Below, one piece after another: positions 8,284 through 17,187 of a stretch of 56,719 nt of DNA. Numbering within the stretch: the stretch's first letter is position 1; every line of letters starts with the position of its first letter. The DNA is taken from the NCBI GenBank assembly GCA_900752065.1, contig CAADTT010000062.1, forward strand, positions 1-56,719, in the 5' to 3' direction. Position numbers and translations under genes: made by a program. Below the pieces are notes generated by a model. That model did no database searches. It saw only the letters and a list, made by a program, of their open reading frames with translations, and was not told where the DNA came from. The DNA is from Lachnospiraceae bacterium (GTDB lineage Bacteria; Bacillota; Clostridia; Lachnospirales; Lachnospiraceae).

Positions 8284-9124
8284 GTACAATAAAATGTCCG
8301 TTATCTGTAAAATCTCCCGCTCCCATACTGCAAATGACCGGATATCCGTTTGCCAGAGTATTTGCCATAAGATTTTCGTCCAGCCCCAGCATAGTTCCCG
8401 TTATGCCGAATTCCTCACATCCATAAGTCATCAGATCCCAGCTCGTATCCATCTCAGAAGTAAGAAATCCGTTTTCTTCGCTGTAAGAGGCCACGGTATA
8501 CGGTGTGATATCATTTCTTCCCGTTAAACCGGATGCCACCATAGCAATGCAAGTCGGACCGCATCCGCTGACTGCGACGAAACTCTCCCCATAGGCTCCA
8601 TATCCCCATCTTTCATCCCATTGGAGCAGAAGCGGGATTTTTCCCTCCTCCGGTGCTTCTCCGATCGTATCCGCACAGGGAAGGTTCTTTTTTTCCTGAA
8701 AGTCCAACACAAAATCCAGAGTTTCTATATTTTTTGACAGCATTTTCAAGACCCGTTCCGGATAGTTTTCTGCATGTTCCAGTACCTGTCCAACTCTGGG
8801 ATCTTCTTTTTCCAATTCTTTTAATTCTTTTTCATATGGTATGCCATAATAAGAAGCTTCTGTCTGTTCCACCATCTCTTCTGATTCTCCGGACAGGCTC
8901 ACTCTCTCCATTTTCACCGCATTCCTGCTGTTCTCAGCCTTCCCCGGCAGCACCATTCTCCGGAATACACATATCACTGTCAAAACAACTGCAAAACCTG
9001 CCGCACACAAGATTCCCTGCCTGATCTTTCGGACACGCTTCATCCTCTGCTGCTGCCTGCGATATCTTTCCTTTTCTCTCCTCTGATCTCTTCGGCTATG
9101 ATACTGTCTTGTTGTCCTCTCCAT
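8153..9124 (-). CDS. Membrane-anchored C39-like (papain-fold) cysteine peptidase
   Basis: 323 residues with a very basic N-terminus (many R/K/Q, residues 1-35), one membrane anchor (~38-56), a linker, then a Peptidase_C39_2 domain (~165-323). Putative catalytic residues: Cys in SGCGPTC near 189, His in GHFIVL near 275, Asp in VNDPNS near 293. The domain faces outward if the anchor is type II. Family members process peptides or the cell surface; the target is unknown. ATG at 9124 has AAGGGGAG eight bases upstream; the 13 extra codons of the longer frame overlap that site. It converges with and overlaps the YprB-like gene by 131 nt. Its upstream region carries a long inverted repeat (9238-9292). 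Confidence 0.82.
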   Translation of the reverse strand: MERTTRQYHSRRDQRREKERYRRQQQRMKRVRKIRQGILCAAGFAVVLTVICVFRRMVLPGKAENSRNAVKMERVSLSGESEEMVEQTEASYYGIPYEKELKELEKEDPRVGQVLEHAENYPERVLKMLSKNIETLDFVLDFQEKKNLPCADTIGEAPEEGKIPLLLQWDERWGYGAYGESFVAVSGCGPTCIAMVASGLTGRNDITPYTVASYSEENGFLTSEMDTSWDLMTYGCEEFGITGTMLGLDENLMANTLANGYPVICSMGAGDFTDNGHFIVLTSYENGRFHVNDPNSKIRSGQTWSYDDLKDQIVNMWWYERIW

Positions 9125-9237
9125 GTCTTGATCTCCCCTTGCCGTTTTCTTATTGCTATACATACTTTATCAAAAGGGAAAAAGGAAATCTTCATTGTTT
9201 TGTAAACGTTTTTTATATGTATCTGTGTACATCCACG

Positions 9238-9292
9238 CCTCTCTTTTTTGTATCACTGGGAATGAGATTTTCTGTGATACAAAAAAGAGAGG
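9238..9292. repeat. Perfect 19-bp inverted repeat upstream of the C39-like gene
   Basis: Arms 9238-9256 and 9274-9292 are exact reverse complements with a 17-bp spacer. The right arm contains the T-run of the rpsA-like gene terminator, so the two structures overlap by design or chance. It could be a bidirectional terminator, an anti-terminator, or an operator for the C39-like gene that starts 113 bp further on. Confidence 0.8.
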
Positions 9293-9310
9293 CATCTCAT
9301 CTGAGATACC
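9281..9310 (-). terminator. Intrinsic terminator of the cmk-ispH-rpsA operon
   Basis: Minus strand: 9-bp stem (9302-9310 with 9291-9299, one G-T pair), 2-nt loop, then TCTCTTTTTT. It lies 18 bp past the S1-protein stop. Confidence 0.88.
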
Positions 9311-9328
9311 TCCCGAATATGTCTGAAA

Positions 9329-10414
9329 TTACTCTTCTTCTGCCTCATCCTGCACTGGAGCTGCATTTTCCAGTACTTTCATGCTAAGGCTGATCTTCTT
9401 ATCTGCTTCGTTAAAATCAACAACTTTTGCCGTAATCATCTGGCCTGCCTTCAGCACATCCGCCGGCTTATCTACATGCTCATGAGAAATCTGTGATACA
9501 TGCAGAAGCGCATCCACGCCCGGCTCTAATTCTACAAATGCCCCAAAATCTGTCATTCTGGCAACCTTGCCTTCGATCACATTGCCAACTGCATACTTCT
9601 CAGCAGCCGTCAGCCACGGATTCTGATCTGCAAACTTGAGACTCAGGGCAATCTTATCACCATTGATGTCTTTGATCAGGACAGAAAGCTTCTCGCCAAC
9701 CTTGAAGACCTTCTTCGGGTTCTCCACACGGCCCCAGGACATCTCTGAGATATGCAGCAGACCGTCGGCTCCGCCCAGATCGATAAATGCACCAAAATCT
9801 GTTACATTCTTCACAACGCCCTCAACTACATCGCCCACATTGATTCTTGCAAACAGTTCTTTCTGCATCTCAGCTTTCTTTGCTACGATCAACTGTTTTC
9901 TGTCGCCGATGATTCTTCTTCTGCGCGGATTGAACTCGCTGATTACGAATTCGATTTCCTGTCCGGCATATTTGCCGAGATTCTTTTCATAAGTATCGGA
10001 TACCAGGCTTGCCGGGATAAATACCCTTGCCTCATCCACGATCACACTTAAACCACCGTCTAATACCTGTGCTACCGGAGCCTTCAGCACTTCCTGTGAT
10101 TCAAATGCTTCCTCTAATCTCTTGTTTCCTTTTTCTGCAGCGAGTCTCTTATAGGTAAGTGATACCTGACCCTCGCCATCGTTTACTTTCAGTACCTTTG
10201 CTTCCATCTTGTCGTTTACATGAACAACTTCACGAAGGTTGATGCTTGAGTCATTTGAGTACTCATTTTTAGTGATGATACCATCAGCCTTATAGCCAAT
10301 GTTCAAGATGATTTCGTCTTCTTTTACATCGATGACTGTACCCTCGACTACCTCCCCATTATGAATTGTTTTGAACGACTCGTTCAGCAATTGTTCAAAG
10401 CTCATTTCTGACAT
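9329..10414 (-). CDS. rpsA: S1-domain RNA-binding protein (ribosomal protein S1-like)
   Basis: 361-residue protein with four S1 (OB-fold) repeats, starting near residues 18, 105, 190 and 275. Repeats 3 and 4 are the most canonical (VVKNVTDFGAFIDLGG, GKVARMTDFGAFVELEPG). It is shorter than E. coli S1 (six repeats), as usual in Firmicutes, where the protein aids translation or RNA binding but is not always part of the ribosome. The acidic C-terminus is typical. The ATG at 10414 lies 13 nt inside the end of ispH with GAGGAGG upstream, so the two are translationally coupled. In several Clostridia the same two domains are one fused protein; here they are separate. Confidence 0.92.
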   Translation of the reverse strand: MSEMSFEQLLNESFKTIHNGEVVEGTVIDVKEDEIILNIGYKADGIITKNEYSNDSSINLREVVHVNDKMEAKVLKVNDGEGQVSLTYKRLAAEKGNKRLEEAFESQEVLKAPVAQVLDGGLSVIVDEARVFIPASLVSDTYEKNLGKYAGQEIEFVISEFNPRRRRIIGDRKQLIVAKKAEMQKELFARINVGDVVEGVVKNVTDFGAFIDLGGADGLLHISEMSWGRVENPKKVFKVGEKLSVLIKDINGDKIALSLKFADQNPWLTAAEKYAVGNVIEGKVARMTDFGAFVELEPGVDALLHVSQISHEHVDKPADVLKAGQMITAKVVDFNEADKKISLSMKVLENAAPVQDEAEEE

Positions 10415-11247
10415 TCTTTCAGAACCTCCTCAATAATATTATTTGGGGTTGAAGCCCCTGCGGTAATACCTACGCAACTCATGGAGTGTAACCGATGTAC
10501 ATCCAAATCATCGAGTGTCTGTATATAGTAAGTATTTTCACATTCTTTTTTACATATTTCAAATAGCTTGCGGGTGTTGGAGCTGTGCCTGCCTCCAATG
10601 ACAATCATAGCGTCCGATTCCCCTGCAATGGTTCGCGCCTCTGTCTGGCGCTCTTCCGTAGCATTGCAAATCGTATTTAAAACAAGTATATCATAACCCT
10701 TTTCGGAAATAATTTCAACTAATTTATGAAATTTATTGTAATTAAATGTCGTCTGGGACACCAGGCATAACCTTCTTTGGGTATCCTGTACAAAATTCCG
10801 CGCCTCTTCCTCGGATTCCAGCACAGTAACCCTGCCTTCGCACCATCCTTTGATCCCCTCCACCTCCGGATGCCTGTCATCTCCAATGATAATAATATCG
10901 GCTCCGCCGCTGCTTTCTCTCTTCACGATATTGTGGATTTTTTTCACAAAGGGACATGTGGCATCCACCAGATTCAGCCCTTTTGATTCGATCAGCTCCT
11001 GAATCTCTCTGGACACGCCGTGAGAACGAATGATCACTGTACCGCATTTCAGCTTCTCCAGATCTTCTTTTCCATTCAGCACCTTCACACCTTTTTCTTC
11101 CAGATCCCTTACGACCTCTTCATTATGAATGATCGGACCATAGGTGTAGATTTCCGTCCCGGATTTTTCCACCTGCTCATAAACCTTATCTACCGCACGT
11201 TTTACTCCAAAACAGAAGCCCGCCGTTTTCGCCACCTTCACTTTCAT
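10402..11247 (-). CDS. ispH: 4-hydroxy-3-methylbut-2-enyl diphosphate reductase
   Basis: Last enzyme of the MEP isoprenoid pathway: reduces HMBPP to IPP/DMAPP with a [4Fe-4S] cluster (281 aa). The three cluster cysteines are visible in GFCFGVKRA (near 12), DATCPFV (near 97) and TICNATEERQ (near 193). Conserved His sites are IIHNEE (near 42) and RHPEVEG (near 125), with GGRHSSNT near 215. The chosen ATG at 11247 has AGAGGAG six bases upstream; a longer frame adds 15 hydrophilic codons not typical of the family. It is the middle gene of cmk-ispH-rpsA, a gene order conserved in Clostridia. Confidence 0.96.
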   Translation of the reverse strand: MKVKVAKTAGFCFGVKRAVDKVYEQVEKSGTEIYTYGPIIHNEEVVRDLEEKGVKVLNGKEDLEKLKCGTVIIRSHGVSREIQELIESKGLNLVDATCPFVKKIHNIVKRESSGGADIIIIGDDRHPEVEGIKGWCEGRVTVLESEEEARNFVQDTQRRLCLVSQTTFNYNKFHKLVEIISEKGYDILVLNTICNATEERQTEARTIAGESDAMIVIGGRHSSNTRKLFEICKKECENTYYIQTLDDLDVHRLHSMSCVGITAGASTPNNIIEEVLKECQK

Positions 11248-11317
11248 GCGCTTCTCCTCTTTCTGATTTCTAACCTCAGTCTTTTCCTCCACGATATCCT
11301 CATATGGTCAGGTGCAA

Positions 11318-12010
11318 TCAAATGCTCACGTCGTTCGCGCTTGATTTCCTGCTGACATGATATAATCCGCAGATACACGCAACAACCTCTTCAATACTCA
11401 TATCGGAGGAATCAATAAGCACCGCATCCTCCGCCTTTTTCAAAGGTGCAAGTTCCCGGTTCGCATCTCTGTGATCCCGCTCTTCGATATCGCGTACAAT
11501 TTTTTCCAGATCACACGTCTCCCCTTTTTCCCTCAGTTCCAGAAAACGGCGTTTCGCCCTCGTCTTTACGCTCGCAGTCAGATAAATCTTTAACTGGGCA
11601 TCCGGAAGGATATTTGTCCCGATATCCCGTCCGTCCATCAGTACATCCGTCTTTGCAGCCAGATTTCTCTGCAGCATCAGGAGCGCCTCTCTCACACAGG
11701 GCTTTGCTGCAGCAGCAGAAGCCATATTTCCCACTTCCTCTGTACGGATCTGCCCGGTGATATTCTCGCCATTCAGAATCACCTGCTGTTCCCCGTCTTT
11801 ATATCCGATATCTACATGAATCTGCCCGCATGCTTCTTCAAGAGCCGCTTCATCTTCCGGTGAAATATCATGTTTTATCAGATACCATGCGATCGCACGG
11901 TACATTGCTCCGGTATCCACATAGATAAATGACAGTTCTTTTGCTACTTTTTTTGCAATCGTGCTCTTTCCGGCTCCTGCCGGTCCATCAATCGCTATAT
12001 TAAAACTCAT
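11318..12010 (-). CDS. cmk: (d)CMP kinase
   Basis: Cytidylate kinase (230 aa) converting CMP/dCMP to the diphosphates. P-loop GPAGAGKST near 8-16, substrate motif DTGAMYRA near 33, DGRDIGT near 126 and a LID-type RDIEERDHRD segment near 172 are present. ATG at 12010 has GGAGG five bases upstream; the 17 extra codons of the long frame overlap the 3' end of the flavoprotein gene. It is 11 bp downstream of the flavoprotein stop, so all four genes from 13251 to 9329 are likely one operon. The C-terminal ~15 residues (VSRKSSANDVSI) look non-conserved. Confidence 0.96.
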   Translation of the reverse strand: MSFNIAIDGPAGAGKSTIAKKVAKELSFIYVDTGAMYRAIAWYLIKHDISPEDEAALEEACGQIHVDIGYKDGEQQVILNGENITGQIRTEEVGNMASAAAAKPCVREALLMLQRNLAAKTDVLMDGRDIGTNILPDAQLKIYLTASVKTRAKRRFLELREKGETCDLEKIVRDIEERDHRDANRELAPLKKAEDAVLIDSSDMSIEEVVACICGLYHVSRKSSANDVSI

Positions 12011-12021
12011 TGTAACCTCCG

Positions 12022-13251
12022 TTATAAGATCGATTCGCCCGCAGCATGAGCTGTGGACCATGCGATCTGTAGATTAAATCCGCCTGTCACAGCATCCAGA
12101 TCCAGGACTTCCCCTGCAAAGTATACGCCGGAGACCAGTTTTGATTCCATCGTTGCAGGGTTGACTTCTTTCACATGGACACCGCCTTTTGTAATAATAG
12201 CCTCATTATAATCTCTAAGTCCCGTTATGGTCAACTCAAAATTTTTCATCAAATGGAGAAGCCTGTGCCGTTCCTCCTTTGAAACCTCATTCACTTTCTT
12301 TTCCGGAGAGATTCCAGATAATTCAACCATTACAGGGATCAGCTTTGCCGGAAACAATCCACTTAATGAATTGCGGAACTGTTTATTTTTTGACTCCTCA
12401 AAATCCCTCAGAAGCCTTTTATCAAGCTGCTCCTCCGACAATGCCGGTTTGAGATCGATCACCAGAAGCAATTCGTGTTTTCCAAGCTGCTTCTGGATCC
12501 GGCTGCTCGCCGTCAGGATCAGCGGTCCTGTCACGCCGAAATGCGTAAACATCATTTCTCCAAAGTCTTCATAGAGACATTTCTTTCCATCATAAACCCC
12601 GGCGCGCACATTCCGCAGGGAAAGCCCCTGAAGGTTTTTCACGGTATCCTCCTTTACATTCAGCGGAACCAGTGCCGGCGAAAGTTCTGTCACCTTGTGT
12701 CCCAGCTCCCTTGCGAAACGGTACCCGTCTCCTGTAGAACCAGTGCTCTGATAAGAAAATCCGCCTGTAGCAATTACAACCGCATCCGCCCGGATGATGT
12801 CACCCTCCTCTGTCTTCACACCGTCTGCCCGGCCGTTCTTTACCAGAATTTCCTTTATCCCGGTATTCAGATGTACCTTCACGCCCAGACTCCTCAGCTT
12901 CCGCTGCAATGCCCCGATCACATCTGATGAATGGTCAGATACGGGAAACACCCTGTTTCCTCTCTCCACCTTCGTTTTGAGCCCACATTCCTCAAAAAAA
13001 CGGATGGTATCCTGATTCGTAAACCCATAAAAGGCACTGTAAAGAAATTTGCGATTCGTGCAGACCGCCTCAAACAGCTCCTCCATATCACAGGCATTCG
13101 TCAGGTTACATCTGCCCTTTCCTGTGATAAACAGCTTCTTTCCCAGCTTTTCATTCTTCTCATATATATGAACCTCATGTCCGTTCTCCGCAGCCGTCAC
13201 TGCCGCAAACATTCCGGCAGCTCCCCCGCCTGCGATTACTACTTTACTCAT
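12022..13251 (-). CDS. HI0933/BaiN-type NAD(P)/FAD-dependent oxidoreductase
   Basis: 409-residue flavoprotein. N-terminal FAD-binding GGGAAGMFAAV (residues 8-18), the family signature GKGRCNLTNA near 44-53, the middle ATGGFSYQSTGSTGDG near 162, and C-terminal GGVHVKEVNPATMESK...GVYFAGEVLDLDAVTGGFNLQ typical of HI0933 proteins. The physiological substrate is not known; BaiN, a bile-acid-pathway reductase, belongs to this family but nothing else from that pathway is near. A conserved position next to cmk in Clostridia suggests a household role. Start ATG at 13251 has only a weak GGATGA site. Confidence 0.9.
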   Translation of the reverse strand: MSKVVIAGGGAAGMFAAVTAAENGHEVHIYEKNEKLGKKLFITGKGRCNLTNACDMEELFEAVCTNRKFLYSAFYGFTNQDTIRFFEECGLKTKVERGNRVFPVSDHSSDVIGALQRKLRSLGVKVHLNTGIKEILVKNGRADGVKTEEGDIIRADAVVIATGGFSYQSTGSTGDGYRFARELGHKVTELSPALVPLNVKEDTVKNLQGLSLRNVRAGVYDGKKCLYEDFGEMMFTHFGVTGPLILTASSRIQKQLGKHELLLVIDLKPALSEEQLDKRLLRDFEESKNKQFRNSLSGLFPAKLIPVMVELSGISPEKKVNEVSKEERHRLLHLMKNFELTITGLRDYNEAIITKGGVHVKEVNPATMESKLVSGVYFAGEVLDLDAVTGGFNLQIAWSTAHAAGESIL

Positions 13252-13335
13252 TTTTCTATATCATCCTTATCATCAACCATATATTTTTCTGCTTTCCAGA
13301 ATAGCAGAATTGCCGTAAAATATCAATAAAAACGT

Positions 13336-13379
13336 AAAAAGCTGCCGTACAGACCAATTTACTTCGTCTGCACAGCAGC
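13336..13379 (-). terminator. Intrinsic terminator of the carboxyltransferase/Na+-pump operon
   Basis: Minus strand 14-bp stem (13366-13379 with 13341-13354, two wobble pairs), loop of 11, then TTTTT. It lies 22 bp past the oadA-like stop. Confidence 0.88.
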
Positions 13380-13401
13380 ATTCATTTTTATAACTTAGAA
13401 C

Positions 13402-14838
13402 TTATACCGGATAAGCTCCGTTCTTCGTATCCGCAGCCGCAGGGTCCACCTTCGTTTTCTGCGCCTCACGGTATTTGAAGAACTCTGTCGCTACCTGCGG
13501 GAAGAGTGCGTAGCTCAGTACGTCCTCGTCCTGCTCCTTCCACTGGGACATCTCTGCCTCAATCTTGGAAAGCTCCGGCTCGATCAGATCTGCCGGACGG
13601 CAAGTGATCGGCTTCACATCACCGATGCACTTCTTCTGCACTTCCGGATTGAATGGCTTGATGGTTGCGCCGTATTTTCCGCTCAGTACATCCTTCGTCT
13701 CCTTCGTTACCATCTTATAACGCTCGCCCATGATCACGTTGAATACTGCCTGGGTACCTACGATCTGAGAAGACGGTGTAACCAGCGGACACTCGCCCAG
13801 GTCTTCACGTACTCTCGGAACTTCCTCTAATACGTCATAATATTTATCCTCTGCGTGCTGTTCCTTCAACTGTGAAGTCAGGTTAGAAAGCATACCTCCC
13901 GGTACTTGATACAGCAGAGTCTTGATATTTACACCCATGTTCTTCGGATTCAGCAGACCGCTCTCCAGAGCTTCATCTCTGATCGGACGGAAGTAATCAG
14001 CGATCTCAGCCAGAAGGTTCTGGTCAAGCCCGGAATCGTACGGAGTACCCTTGAATGTCTCAACCATAACCTCTGTTGCCGGCTGGGAGGTTCCCAGTGC
14101 AAACGGAGACATAGCGGTATCAATGACATCCACACCAGCCTCGACAGCCTTCAGATAAGTCATAGAAGCCACACCTGAAGTATAATGTGTATGGAGCTGT
14201 ACCGGGATATCTACCGCATCCTTAATGGCTGTGATCAGTTCTGTTGCTGTATAAGGAAGGAGAAGTCCAGCCATATCCTTAAAGCAGATAGAATTTGCTC
14301 CCATATCCTCGATTCTCTTCGCAATGTCTACCCAGTAATCCATCGTGTAAGCGTCACCCAGAGTATAGGAAAGAGCTACCTGTGCGTGACCATTTTTTTC
14401 TCTGTTTGCAGCCGTGACAGCCGTTTTCAGATTTCTCAGGTCATTCATACAGTCGAAAATACGAATGATATCAATACCATTTGCGATGGATTTCTGTACG
14501 AAATACTCTACCACATCATCCGCATAAGGACGGTATCCCAGGATATTCTGTCCACGGAACAGCATCTGAAGCTTTGTATTCTTAAAGCCGTCACGTAATT
14601 TACGCAGTCTCTCCCACGGATCTTCCTTCAGGAAACGGAGAGAAGCATCGAAGGTCGCACCACCCCAGCACTCTACGGAATGGTAACCGACTTTATCCAT
14701 TTTATCTATGATCGGCAGCATCTGGTCTGTCGTCATACGTGTCGCGATCAGAGACTGATGCGCGTCACGCAGAATTGTTTCTGTAATCTTGATCGGTCTT
14801 TTTTCCACCGGTTTTTTCTTATTCTGTTTCTGTGCCAT
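13402..14838 (-). CDS. oadA: Oxaloacetate decarboxylase alpha / pyruvate carboxyltransferase (5S-type) subunit
   Basis: 478-residue biotin-dependent carboxyltransferase of the DRE-TIM metallolyase fold, moving CO2 between oxaloacetate/pyruvate and carboxybiotin. Seen: TETILRDAHQSL near 18-29, CWGGATFDASLRFL near 57, the carboxylation lysine in ICFKDMAGLL near 188, and metal ligands LHTHYTSG near 215. The C-terminus stops before a biotin domain, which is a separate gene here (16016), so this is the split form. Last gene of a five-gene operon; ATG has AAGGAGG seven bases upstream. Pairing with oadB supports oxaloacetate as substrate, but the same fold is the 5S subunit of transcarboxylase. Confidence 0.94.
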   Translation of the reverse strand: MAQKQNKKKPVEKRPIKITETILRDAHQSLIATRMTTDQMLPIIDKMDKVGYHSVECWGGATFDASLRFLKEDPWERLRKLRDGFKNTKLQMLFRGQNILGYRPYADDVVEYFVQKSIANGIDIIRIFDCMNDLRNLKTAVTAANREKNGHAQVALSYTLGDAYTMDYWVDIAKRIEDMGANSICFKDMAGLLLPYTATELITAIKDAVDIPVQLHTHYTSGVASMTYLKAVEAGVDVIDTAMSPFALGTSQPATEVMVETFKGTPYDSGLDQNLLAEIADYFRPIRDEALESGLLNPKNMGVNIKTLLYQVPGGMLSNLTSQLKEQHAEDKYYDVLEEVPRVREDLGECPLVTPSSQIVGTQAVFNVIMGERYKMVTKETKDVLSGKYGATIKPFNPEVQKKCIGDVKPITCRPADLIEPELSKIEAEMSQWKEQDEDVLSYALFPQVATEFFKYREAQKTKVDPAAADTKNGAYPV

Positions 14839-14850
14839 TTCTAAACCTCC

Positions 14851-15999
14851 TTATACTCCAAAGATGGCCATGAAAGTACCGGCAGCAACTGCCGTACCAA
14901 TAACTCCTGCTACGTTCGGTCCCATCGCATGCATCAGAAGGAAGTTGGTAGGATCTGCCTCAGCACCAACCTTCTGAGATACACGGGCTGCCATCGGAAC
15001 AGCGGATACTCCCGCAGATCCGATCAGAGGATTGATCTTTCCCTTTGTCATCTTGCACATGATCTTTCCAAACAGGACACCGCCCGCTGTACCGAAAGCG
15101 AATGCTACCAGACCCAGTGCAACGATTTTCAGTGTATCAAGATTCAGGAATGCTTCTGCGCTGGTAGACGCTCCTACGGAGGTTCCCAGAAGGATAACTA
15201 CGATATACATCAGCGCATTGGAAGCTGTCTCTGTCAACTGCTTTACCACACCGCTCTCACGGAACAGGTTACCTAACATCAGCATACCAACCAGCGGAGC
15301 TGTGGTAGGCAGAATCAGGCAGACAACAATCGTAATAATGATAGGGAATAAAATCTTCTCCAGTTTTGATACCGGGCGAAGCTGATCCATCTTAATCTTT
15401 CTCTCTTCCTCTGTGGTGAGAGCTTTCATGATCGGCGGCTGAATGATCGGCACCAGTGACATATAAGAATATGCTGCCACGGCGATCGGTCCCATCAAAG
15501 TCGTCTGTCCCAGCTTACCTGCAAGGAAAATAGAAGTCGGACCGTCAGCACCGCCGATAATGGAAATAGCGGCTGCTGCCTTTCCGTTGAAGCCCATAAA
15601 AATTGCCAGGAAGTATGCTGCATAAATACCAAGCTGTGCTGCTGCCCCCAGCAGGAAGCTCTTCGGATTTGCGATCAGCGGGCCGAAGTCCGTCATCGCG
15701 CCTACGCCCATGAAGATCAGGGAAGGCAGAATACTCCACTCATCCAGTAAATAAAAATAATGTAAAAGTCCGCCTACACCATTCGACATATCCTCTGGCT
15801 TTGCCATAATATCCGGATAGATATTAACGAGCAGCATACCAAATGCGATCGGTACGAGAAGCAGCGGTTCAAATCCTTTCTTGATCGCCAGGAATAAGAA
15901 CACACAGGCTACCGCAATCATCAGGTAATTTCCCCAGGTCAGATTGAAAAATGCCGTTTGATGGAGCAGGTTAGACAACGTGTCTGCAACGTATGACAT
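14851..15999 (-). CDS. oadB: Na+-translocating decarboxylase beta subunit
   Basis: 382-residue integral membrane protein with about 10 hydrophobic segments; it decarboxylates carboxybiotin and pumps Na+ outward. Family marks are GVGAMTDFGPLIANP near 100 with the membrane Asp, GGADGPTSIF near 146 (the conserved Asp region of the ion path), and GSAGVSAVPMAARVSQKVG near 328. It is 12 bp upstream of oadA and 16 bp downstream of the biotin carrier gene. ATG has GGAGG upstream. Subunits of oxaloacetate, methylmalonyl-CoA and glutaconyl-CoA decarboxylases are too alike to separate by sequence alone. Confidence 0.95.
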   Translation of the reverse strand: MSYVADTLSNLLHQTAFFNLTWGNYLMIAVACVFLFLAIKKGFEPLLLVPIAFGMLLVNIYPDIMAKPEDMSNGVGGLLHYFYLLDEWSILPSLIFMGVGAMTDFGPLIANPKSFLLGAAAQLGIYAAYFLAIFMGFNGKAAAAISIIGGADGPTSIFLAGKLGQTTLMGPIAVAAYSYMSLVPIIQPPIMKALTTEEERKIKMDQLRPVSKLEKILFPIIITIVVCLILPTTAPLVGMLMLGNLFRESGVVKQLTETASNALMYIVVILLGTSVGASTSAEAFLNLDTLKIVALGLVAFAFGTAGGVLFGKIMCKMTKGKINPLIGSAGVSAVPMAARVSQKVGAEADPTNFLLMHAMGPNVAGVIGTAVAAGTFMAIFGV

Positions 16000-16015
16000 G
16001 TCTCTACCTCCAATA

Positions 16016-16387
16016 TTAATTCATGGTTGCCAGTGTATCGCCGTTTTCTACTGCGTCACCGACTGCCACGTCGATGCTTGCTACTGTTCCGTCCTGCGGA
16101 GCTACGACCGGGATCTCCATCTTCATAGCTTCCAGGATCACAATATTGTCGCCGGCCTTAACCGCCTGTCCTACACTTGCCTCAACCTTAAATACCTTAC
16201 CCGGTACAGAAGCTGTTACTTTTACTGCGCCTGCGCCGCCTGCCGGTGCTGCTTTCTTCGGTGCTGCTGCCGGAGCTGCCTTAGGAGCTGCTTTTCTCGG
16301 TGCTGCCGCTGCCGGAGCACCTGCGCCTGCCTCTTCTACTGTTACATCATAAGCGGTTCCATTTACCGTAATCACATAATTTTTCAT
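16016..16387 (-). CDS. Biotin carboxyl carrier protein of the Na+-pump operon
   Basis: 123-residue biotin-carrier. A flexible Ala/Pro-rich linker (residues ~20-50) leads to a biotinyl domain with EAMKMEI near 90, whose lysine carries biotin. The N-terminal ~18 residues are the usual MKNYVITVNGTAYDVTV start. It ferries CO2 between carboxyltransferases and OadB (1.3S-like or gamma/delta subunit role). AGGAGG lies seven bases before the ATG. Its single copy, between one OadG/OadB pair and two carboxyltransferases, suggests that both carboxyltransferases share this carrier. Confidence 0.95.
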   Translation of the reverse strand: MKNYVITVNGTAYDVTVEEAGAGAPAAAAPRKAAPKAAPAAAPKKAAPAGGAGAVKVTASVPGKVFKVEASVGQAVKAGDNIVILEAMKMEIPVVAPQDGTVASIDVAVGDAVENGDTLATMN

Positions 16388-16405
16388 CTAACTATCCTCC
16401 TGTAA

Positions 16406-17173
16406 TTATGCCCTTTTCCATCTTCTGGCATTTGATTTTTTAATAGAACGTACAACAAAACTGTCTGTTGAAGTATTCTCTGATGCAGCGATCGCTGCGG
16501 CGATCACAGCCACCAGCTCTCCGTCATCTACAAGCTCCTCCGCTTCCTCAGGCTGTGCCGCAGCAGGTGCAGAAGCTGCCGGTGCTGCTTTCTCTTCCTT
16601 CTTTGTGAACTTCTCCTCCAGCTTTGCAATATGCTTAAACTGTGAGATCAAAAAGCTCAGGAAGAACAGCATAAGGAACACGATGCCGATTCCCATCAGC
16701 GTATTCAGACCTGCCTGCTCCATCGTCTCAGCCAGACTGTAATTCACACTAAAGCTCATGCTCACCGGCTGATCCATTCCGGTAGAACGGTCAAGCACCA
16801 GCTCCGCATTTGCGGTAGCTTTCTCAAACACTGCTTTGGAAGTAACGGTAACCTCATCTCCGTTTTCCTCTACTGCCTGCTCTGTGATCTCCTGAAATGC
16901 TCCAAGATCATCCTTTACGCCCTTCCAGGACTCTACAGCGGAAACACTGAACGCATCCGTTACCTGGCTTAAAAACTGTTCGATATCATCATCCGAAAAT
17001 GCCACGACTGTCTGAACCGTCTGTGCGGCTGAAGTTTTATAAGAAGCCACCTGGTCTTCCGTAAGTGTCTTTACATCGTCCTTCAGCACGGCATCAGAAC
17101 CGCATCCCGTCAGTCCCACTATGCTGAACACCATGCAAAGTGCCAGCAGTAATCCTTTTAATTTATGCTTCAT
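16406..17173 (-). CDS. OadG-family gamma subunit with N-terminal lipoprotein-like domain
   Basis: 255 residues. A lipoprotein-type signal (LTGC near 21-24) precedes a ~110-residue extracytoplasmic region resembling DUF3887-type domains, then one membrane helix (about 156-176), an Ala/Pro linker and the conserved OadG C-terminus (GELVAVIAAAIAASE, VVRSIKKS). Plain OadG proteins are ~80-120 aa with only the helix and tail, so this one is extended at the N-terminus. The gamma subunit holds the complex together and binds Zn2+ in known systems. ATG at 17173 has GAGGTG six bases upstream; a GTG three codons earlier is possible. Confidence 0.85.
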   Translation of the reverse strand: MKHKLKGLLLALCMVFSIVGLTGCGSDAVLKDDVKTLTEDQVASYKTSAAQTVQTVVAFSDDDIEQFLSQVTDAFSVSAVESWKGVKDDLGAFQEITEQAVEENGDEVTVTSKAVFEKATANAELVLDRSTGMDQPVSMSFSVNYSLAETMEQAGLNTLMGIGIVFLMLFFLSFLISQFKHIAKLEEKFTKKEEKAAPAASAPAAAQPEEAEELVDDGELVAVIAAAIAASENTSTDSFVVRSIKKSNARRWKRA

Positions 17174-17187
17174 ATTATTCACCTCAC

